A DNA stretch of 64,000 bases from Sthenelais limicola (taxonomy: Eukaryota > Annelida > Polychaeta > Phyllodocida > Sigalionidae), in NCBI GenBank assembly GCA_942159475.1, contig OW804095.1:71266773-71330772 (forward strand), in the 5' to 3' direction. The notes beneath the pieces are model-generated. The model ran no database searches. It was given only the letters and a program-made list of their open reading frames with translations, and was not told the DNA's origin. Below are positions 62,801 to 64,000 of this stretch, in pieces; the stretch's first letter is position 1; the number at the start of each line of letters is the position of its first letter. Made by a program: the position numbers and the translations under genes.

Positions 62801-63895
62801 TTGACATCAATTTCCAGACAGGGGCAATAGGCAAACGACTAAAAGCACATCTCGATCTTGATAATGCTACCGCTTCCAACAGTATCGACTCTTCAAAGAT
62901 TGAACGCATTGGGAAGTTCTTGAAAGCATTCTAGTAAGTCTTTGCATTGCACAACTTTTGGCAGTCCAATTATGAATAGTAGAATTTAAACGTAAATGTC
63001 GCCACATGAACAAATTAAACCTAACGAAAATGTCATAACCTATTTCAGCACTGCAACCTTGGAGAAGTTCAATGACACTCTCAAATCAGACATCGCTAGA
63101 AAACTGGGGGAGGCTAGCTACACCAACAAACCCTACTCAGAAATCGTGAAACACAAAGACTTTGCTCTAAAATATGTGGTTCGTATTGATGTTGTAGTTT
63201 TTCAGTTATCGGCAATTATAAGAGGTTTAATTTCGGAATGCTAGTGATTCGGAAGCGAATTACGCCAATGAGTTTTTACATCCATACCAGTGATTCAGTT
63301 GGGAATCAGTTGGCCCTCACTAAAATGTTTTGTTCCTTCTTCATAGAAAAGAGACAGCAACAATACTATTGAGGACAGGCGTTCATCACAGGTTTTAGAC
63401 GATAATGACATTAGAGAACTGGGATCACTAATGCAAGGACTTGAGGAGGCCGATGTCCGTAGGATGGACAGTAACTCACTGCAGAACAACCTTGGTGAAA
63501 TGGGTGGCAAAATCAGAAACCTGGGGGTTCAAGAGGAACTTTGGAAGAACATGGGAAGTATCAGGTGAGACAATCCAGACAACCTTCATTTCCGATAGAT
63601 GCAACTGTACAACAATGTTCTGAATTTCACATCTCCTGTTATTTGTATGAGTCATCAGAGCATTGTGCATTGGGAACATCGTTCCGGTCCAATGGTAACG
63701 GAGGTGGTTCATCCCTTATAATGTAGCAACATCCATACTAAAGATGTAAATACAATATTTAGGTTTTTCAATTAATTCAAACATTTCTTTTTCATTATCT
63801 TTCTCAGTGGTTTTGTCAACAGTAGTGAAGTTATAATTAATGGTGCAGGATCAAGTGGTGGTATGAGGACAGACCATTTAGCACTCATGGATAAG
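23810..63895 (+). CDS. Giant secreted mesothelin/stereocilin-like protein, 35 exons, runs off the window
   Basis: I spliced 35 consecutive exons (borders in the following entries) that stay in frame for 1,890 codons without a stop. The product starts with a signal peptide and then consists of alpha-helical repeats of the mesothelin/otoancorin/stereocilin type. Typical motifs are LGSLLATMDTDTLSRIP, IGNLACGLTPEQIRSI, LGGIVAGLEASEIREL and MGGLSREDISKLNP. Vertebrate members are extracellular, often GPI-anchored, and act in cell adhesion or in the gel matrices of the inner ear. Their fold is predicted to be a superhelix of ARM-like repeats. Array 1 is exons 3-21, exon 22 is a linker, and array 2 starts at exon 23 and repeats array 1. 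No second signal peptide or stop separates the arrays, so I read one gene. Two adjacent genes remain possible until transcripts are seen. The C-terminus, with any GPI signal, lies beyond 64000. Confidence 0.75.
24523..25248. mobile_element. Inverted-repeat element with a palindromic tandem array, intron 1
   Basis: The ends ggtgtagcagttctaa (24523-24538) and ttagaactgttacacc (25233-25248) are inverted with one mismatch. Inside both ends are blocks alternating cctaggtctaatgtaccccc-like words with their complements (24540-24770, 25150-25235). The centre is AT-rich without a gene. It looks like a non-autonomous DNA transposon whose sub-terminal repeats expanded. Confidence 0.65.
25584..25675 (+). 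CDS. Exon 2: mature N-terminus of the giant protein
   Basis: With two bases completing the split Ala codon, this exon gives EEIKPYPPKDGPERERV followed by a stretch ending in VWKLREIS, then gtgagt in phase 0. It is charged and proline-containing, unlike the helical repeats. The last residues match the end of linker exon 22 (MKQLRDIS, also followed by gtgagt), which ties the start of array 1 to the start of array 2. Confidence 0.6.
26016..50054 (+). CDS. Exons 3-15: first half of mesothelin-like array 1 (687 residues)
   Basis: Exons: 26016-26171, 33863-34029, 34465-34654, 34864-34997, 44254-44362, 44541-44765, 44900-45064, 45263-45415, 47668-47877, 47989-48104, 48258-48387, 49198-49415 and 49967-50054. 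Each has an AG acceptor and a GT donor; exon 5 (gtaatt) and exon 9 (gttatt) have weak donors. The sequence is mostly amphipathic helix with repeated L-G-x-L/M and I/L-P turns, for example MGGILGSIDAETLKKIP, MGHLAKGMGREYLKELP and LGQLVKGLEPEDFEKMP. Cysteines recur at fixed places: two in exon 3, and single or paired ones in exons 9-11. Introns 3 and 6 are swollen to 7.7 and 9.3 kb by repeats and a LINE. The exons match exons 23-35 in order, phase and, for 11 of 13, exact length. Confidence 0.75.
28170..33665. repeat. Mosaic repeat region filling intron 3
   Basis: Several units recur here. A block with caattcttcatacattatc, CGG-rich words (cggccgaa variants) and a CATA microsatellite is at about 28170-28512 and again at 29830-30165. 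A block from a TC microsatellite to gacacagtggcccaatatg is at about 29198-29660 and 30306-30920. A unit of about 185 bp starting aataatgtctaaaa occurs four times near 29281, 30545, 31301 and 31505. Low-complexity ccggtaccgg/ggttcgg tracts lie at 30990-31290, 32960-33150 and 33230-33610. The word tatggaagacc recurs forward (28195, 29729, 29855, 31158) and inverted (33300, 33430, 33650), like the ends of a fold-back element. I see no coding sequence. Confidence 0.75.
31712..31827. repeat. Perfect 58-bp tandem duplication
   Basis: Two copies starting agatatattgtggaacc lie head to tail at 31712-31769 and 31770-31827 with no difference that I can see. Full identity suggests a recent slip or unequal exchange. 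Confidence 0.85.
35003..36472. mobile_element. DNA element with ~35-bp inverted ends next to the exon 6 donor
   Basis: The left end (tggccatttccaccaatttg..., 35003-35037) and right end (ggggccaaatgttgtcaaat..., to 36472) are inverted copies with few differences. The same end sequence occurs twice in intron 3 (28465-28500, 30118-30153). An internal stretch (35330-35420) also matches 30450-30550, so it is a family. The interior repeats gtgacgaagacgac three times (about 35688, 35879, 36076) and is otherwise AT-rich with no gene. Confidence 0.65.
36776..36791. repeat. Target-site duplication of the LINE, 3' side
   Basis: The 16-base word cgaatttactatagtt here and at 44196-44211 is identical and brackets the LINE. 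It directly abuts the T-rich run that is the LINE's poly(A) tail read from the plus strand. Confidence 0.9.
37158..40903 (-). pseudogene. LINE ORF2: endonuclease and reverse transcriptase, motif A region deleted
   Basis: The ATG is at 40903. The apurinic-type endonuclease has its key motifs: NNVNGL, LQETHS, YGPTADH, GDFN, SRLDYLF and LTDHKELL. The reverse transcriptase begins with GLISVIPKK and NWRPITLLNVDYKLISK, then QYGFVKGRYIG, and reaches GLVVSLS, where a stop appears at about 39122. The frame then changes and resumes with FIHCITTLMNNSKAVF, RGMKQGDPVSSILF (motif B) and QFADD (motif C). The missing piece, some two dozen residues by comparison with the family, contains motif A and its catalytic aspartate. 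The C-terminus has a zinc knuckle, C-x2-C-x8-H-x4-C (CSYCKVRVDDVSHFLINC). Everything else is open, so this one deletion near 39120-39130 is the only visible lesion. As it stands it cannot copy itself. Confidence 0.9.
40961..41086 (-). other. Acidic segment in the -1/+1 frame after ORF1
   Basis: Directly behind the ORF1 stop another frame stays open from a plus-strand 41086 ATG to a TAA at 40963-40961. It encodes a strongly acidic tail (SDSESESSEDEEEEMEEA). A run of eight or nine C residues (plus-strand G run at about 41101-41108) lies just before the ORF1 stop, and a one-base change there would join this segment to ORF1. It may be the original ORF1 tail cut off by homopolymer drift, or a frameshift product. 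Confidence 0.5.
41086..42972 (-). CDS. LINE ORF1 protein with coiled coil, RRM-like region and NADAR domain
   Basis: The 628-residue ORF starts at an ATG at 42972, before the endonuclease ORF as in L1. Residues 1-60 are basic and probably disordered. Residues about 90-245 form a charged coiled coil that includes the heptad-like VETRVATVETRVATIETIV. Residues about 255-390 resemble the L1 ORF1 RNA-binding part: an RRM-like NNIVFMGV strand, KSFRLGWKENAPVKVEF, then IRKDLPLFLRQRNQRARL. Residues about 405-561 are a NADAR domain. A basic, lysine-rich tail follows. L1 ORF1 proteins bind RNA as trimers and package the transcript; the first three parts fit that role. A catalytic-type domain at the end is not part of the standard L1 or Tx1 ORF1 as I know it. 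The ORF has no stop or gap, so it could be translated today. Confidence 0.9.
   Translation of the reverse strand: MSDSEGNTSTHQVTISKDKTENKRKRPLSPGQESQEGKHKQSKVARTLRRASQKKSRMAQVGATEDGADPSTSSGQIKQREETKEESLNTEIEESEGPMFELLSSMAKDREEKHQEEEKRHREDQEKFQKIFAAMKDMKAIRAKAEKTEAGLTTVETRVATVETRVATIETIVSKVDKDMEEHKREAFDENVIRDGEIADLKKRLEIAEKELLVVTEKTSVTKDTDQIRLKRTEEQREKEIVTTEMKKLENNIVFMGVVSEKIEFKPMLRAKIKAILEERMELKNLTFVKSFRLGWKENAPVKVEFSSKEDVKKVVAVRQKLEDSQPNVEEKDRIWIRKDLPLFLRQRNQRARLIKEVAEKKGYKDVLTYKGGVLVEGSMYHHNRLGALPKELLPSQISMKEDLNTVVFFTGNSPLSNHYRSRFMLDGHQFEHVEQFIFYHRAKFAKDAEKPAIALATYDPSECKRLMKNIPKDNGEWSDHREEMIKRALKAKCKASEIVQDFLLNTGEKMLGEASPKDKDWGIGMGLNDPLVLQTDKWPKNGNFLGRTWMVVRQSIRDKLQHKAMLKEQEESPKRGLKSTGATPKASQKGSKQDQKKKPQAIPLNDKETAVENKEKTKEVNPPLPVQ
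41290..41760 (-). other. NADAR (YbiA/DUF1768-like) domain inside ORF1
   Basis: Residues 405-561 carry the family pattern from end to end: VVFFTGNSPLSNHY (small-residue/SN turn), HQFEHVEQFIFYHRAKF (Glu-Gln and Lys of the active-site helix), EWSDHREEMIKRALKAKC, FLLNTGEKMLGEASPKDKDW followed by GIG, and NGNFLGRTWMVVRQSI. NADAR proteins are linked to NAD/ADP-ribose chemistry: bacterial YbiA is an N-glycosidase in riboflavin metabolism, and other members have been reported to remove ADP-ribose from guanine bases. All the conserved blocks are present without gaps, so the fold is probably intact. Whether this copy is active is not shown by sequence. Confidence 0.88.
42973..44195 (-). promoter_or_regulatory. 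LINE 5' UTR, probable internal promoter
   Basis: Between the target-site duplication and the ORF1 start lie 1,223 bases without a long ORF on the coding strand. The word cttccggtgtttac occurs twice (43069-43082 and 43347-43360, plus strand), 278 bases apart, hinting at partial tandem structure. A full-length LINE needs an internal promoter to retranspose, so promoter activity is expected here. Confidence 0.6.
43051..43062 (-). promoter_or_regulatory. Candidate YY1-type site in the LINE 5' UTR
   Basis: The minus strand reads CCGCCATCTTGG, a full match to the YY1 consensus. It lies about 80 bases upstream of the ORF1 start. YY1 sites are known in the 5' UTR of mammalian L1, where they help to place the transcript start; whether that holds here is inference. 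Confidence 0.35.
44196..44211. repeat. Target-site duplication of the LINE, 5' side
   Basis: This copy of cgaatttactatagtt is identical to 36776-36791. It abuts the first bases of the element, which read GGACTTCCGG on the minus strand. Confidence 0.9.
45416..47667. other. Intron 10 with small inverted repeats
   Basis: This 2.25-kb intron holds a perfect 14-bp hairpin at 45931-45960 (tgtttctctgctat and its complement). It also has a pair of inverted ends, taacctctccatgagc at 46259-46274 against 46836-46851 (one mismatch), that would delimit a 593-bp element. A G-rich minisatellite with a unit near ggagaggtcggcaggagtg lies at about 47100-47235. I see no coding sequence. Confidence 0.6.
50394..56369 (+). 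CDS. Exons 16-21: second half of array 1
   Basis: Exons: 50394-50610, 50808-50980, 51576-51734, 54622-54767, 55259-55398 and 56272-56369. Phases chain correctly and the total adds 311 residues. Family motifs are clearest here: VLKPEQIDRVAPREFI, VRLLGGIVAGLEASEIREL, LMSIGNLACGLTPEQIRSI and GGLSREDISKLNPKQLQ. Exon 16 is the odd one, charged and rich in Asp/Glu and Arg (RLQKRDEAGYTSDFSDEERS), probably an exposed loop. For exon 17 I chose the gtatgt donor at 50981 over the gtt three bases earlier. The counterparts of these exons in array 2 lie beyond the window. Confidence 0.75.
51088..51445. mobile_element. 358-bp MITE with TTAA target duplication, intron 17
   Basis: The ends agggtcactaaac and gtttagtgaccct are perfect inverted copies. 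Each is flanked by TTAA (51084-51087 and 51446-51449). TTAA duplications point to the piggyBac/Kolobok type of transposase. The interior has no open frame, so it needs an outside enzyme to move. Confidence 0.8.
52683..52912. repeat. 230-bp duplicated segment, copy 1 (intron 18)
   Basis: This 230-base piece (taattctctccttttactc ... aataaagacccctc) recurs at 55928-56157 in the same orientation, with the same length and almost no differences. Both copies are in introns of the same gene. Open frames over them are shared but short and resemble nothing known. Confidence 0.85.
53146..53194. repeat. Perfect 23-bp palindrome with 3-bp loop
   Basis: The arms tttgcatttggtatgaatca-tat and their complement flank tta, in intron 18. 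It is the longest perfect short palindrome that I noticed in the window. It has no other sign of being a transposon. Confidence 0.85.
55461..55575. mobile_element. Hairpin MITE-like element, intron 20
   Basis: The arms at 55461-55500 and 55537-55575 are inverted copies with a few mismatches (gccgattctcatgcgatt and complement), around a 36-base loop. This gives a nearly fully self-complementary 115-base unit, as in hairpin MITEs. Confidence 0.7.
55928..56157. repeat. 230-bp duplicated segment, copy 2 (intron 20)
   Basis: This is the second copy of 52683-52912. It interrupts a tandem set of units containing cctttaaattctttgaaata and atggcgtaatatgtactg (about 55703, 55877 and 56157), so it was probably inserted into that set. 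Confidence 0.8.
56649..57131 (+). CDS. Exon 22: linker with three 29-residue repeats joining the two arrays
   Basis: This is the longest exon, 161 codons in phase 0 at both ends. It opens with the last helical repeat of array 1 (GVSCDQLSRLTPDRKRAIL). Three tandem copies of a 29-residue unit follow, with core PQITE-(I/V)-P and VRDDE(E/K)KRPE. Copies 2 and 3 are nearly identical at DNA level with an 87-base period; copy 1 is diverged. It ends MKQLRDIS then gtgagt, matching the end of exon 2. Alternating Val-rich and charged segments suggest extended or beta structure, unlike the arrays. The exon therefore looks like the end of one gene unit fused to the exon 2-like start of the next, without a signal peptide. 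Confidence 0.75.
57713..63895 (+). CDS. Exons 23-35: array 2, repeating exons 3-15 (687 residues), continues
   Basis: Exons: 57713-57868, 58505-58671, 59125-59314, 59605-59732, 60175-60283, 60492-60716, 60919-61089, 61414-61566, 62145-62354, 62818-62933, 63049-63178, 63347-63564 and 63808-63895. Each pairs with exons 3-15 in order and phase. Lengths are 156, 167, 190, 128, 109, 225, 171, 153, 210, 116, 130, 218 and 88; only the fourth and seventh differ from array 1, by 6 bases each and in opposite directions. Examples of matched sequence: SGADCVQAMRRDP against SGADCIAALKRNP, and MGHLVQGMGRDYLSKLP against MGHLAKGMGREYLKELP. Cysteines are kept in both. Introns are short and free of large repeats, unlike array 1. 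The last donor (gtcagg, 63896) leads out of the window. Confidence 0.75.
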
Positions 63896-64000
63896 GTCAG
63901 GTTACATTACCTTTCATTGCATTCCCTGTGCCAATCCTTACAAACCTCCCTTAACAAGTTGTACATTATGGTGCACAGGTGAAATAAATGTGAATTTAAA

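Noticed and set aside
1..64000. tRNA, rRNA or other structural RNA genes
   Set aside because: I found no cloverleaf with A/B boxes or rRNA-like stretch by eye; a tRNAscan/Infernal run would be needed to exclude degenerate ones.

Overview
This window is animal nuclear DNA. Its genes are split into many small exons with GT/AG introns, it is dense in LINEs, DNA transposons and simple repeats, and it carries no bacterial signals. Large introns, L1/Tx1-like and CR1/Jockey-like LINEs, a Harbinger transposon, a Ty3/gypsy relic and a mesothelin/stereocilin-type gene suggest a marine invertebrate. The frequent taggcctat/c words make me lean towards an echinoderm or another invertebrate deuterostome, but I cannot fix the species from this sequence.

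Layout. 1-3.1 kb: a 5'-truncated CR1/Jockey-type LINE nested in the decayed 3' coding end of an L1/Tx1-like LINE. 4.0-5.3 kb: an internally deleted Ty3/gypsy pol on the minus strand with a candidate LTR and polypurine tract. 5.75-6.74 kb: a DNA element with 155-bp inverted repeats. 9.1-20.1 kb: a decayed, intron-rich Harbinger gene pair, with a HARBI1-like DDE transposase on plus and a Myb/SANT-like partner in 11 exons on minus, arranged tail to tail. Each has one visible lesion. 20.1-23.7 kb: intergenic DNA with small inverted-repeat elements.

23.8 kb to beyond the window end: one very large plus-strand gene. I resolved 35 consecutive exons encoding 1,890 residues in frame. It starts with a signal peptide and continues as mesothelin/otoancorin/stereocilin-like helical repeats. 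Exons 23-35 repeat exons 3-15 one for one, with the same phases and nearly all the same lengths. A linker exon (22) with three 29-residue repeats joins the two arrays. The second array is cut by the window end.

36.8-44.2 kb: a full-length L1/Tx1-like LINE (7.4 kb, perfect 16-bp target-site duplication) lies antisense in intron 6 of that gene. Its ORF1 has the usual coiled coil and RNA-binding part, and then carries a complete NADAR (YbiA-like, ADP-ribose/NAD-linked glycosidase) domain. This is the most unusual thing in the window: a retrotransposon ORF1 fused to a nucleotide/ADP-ribose enzyme fold. Its ORF2 has lost the part of the reverse transcriptase that holds motif A. Intron 3 (26.2-33.9 kb) is filled by a duplicated mosaic of CGG-rich and CATA repeats. 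The other introns carry small inverted-repeat elements, one of them starting about 5 bp from a splice donor.
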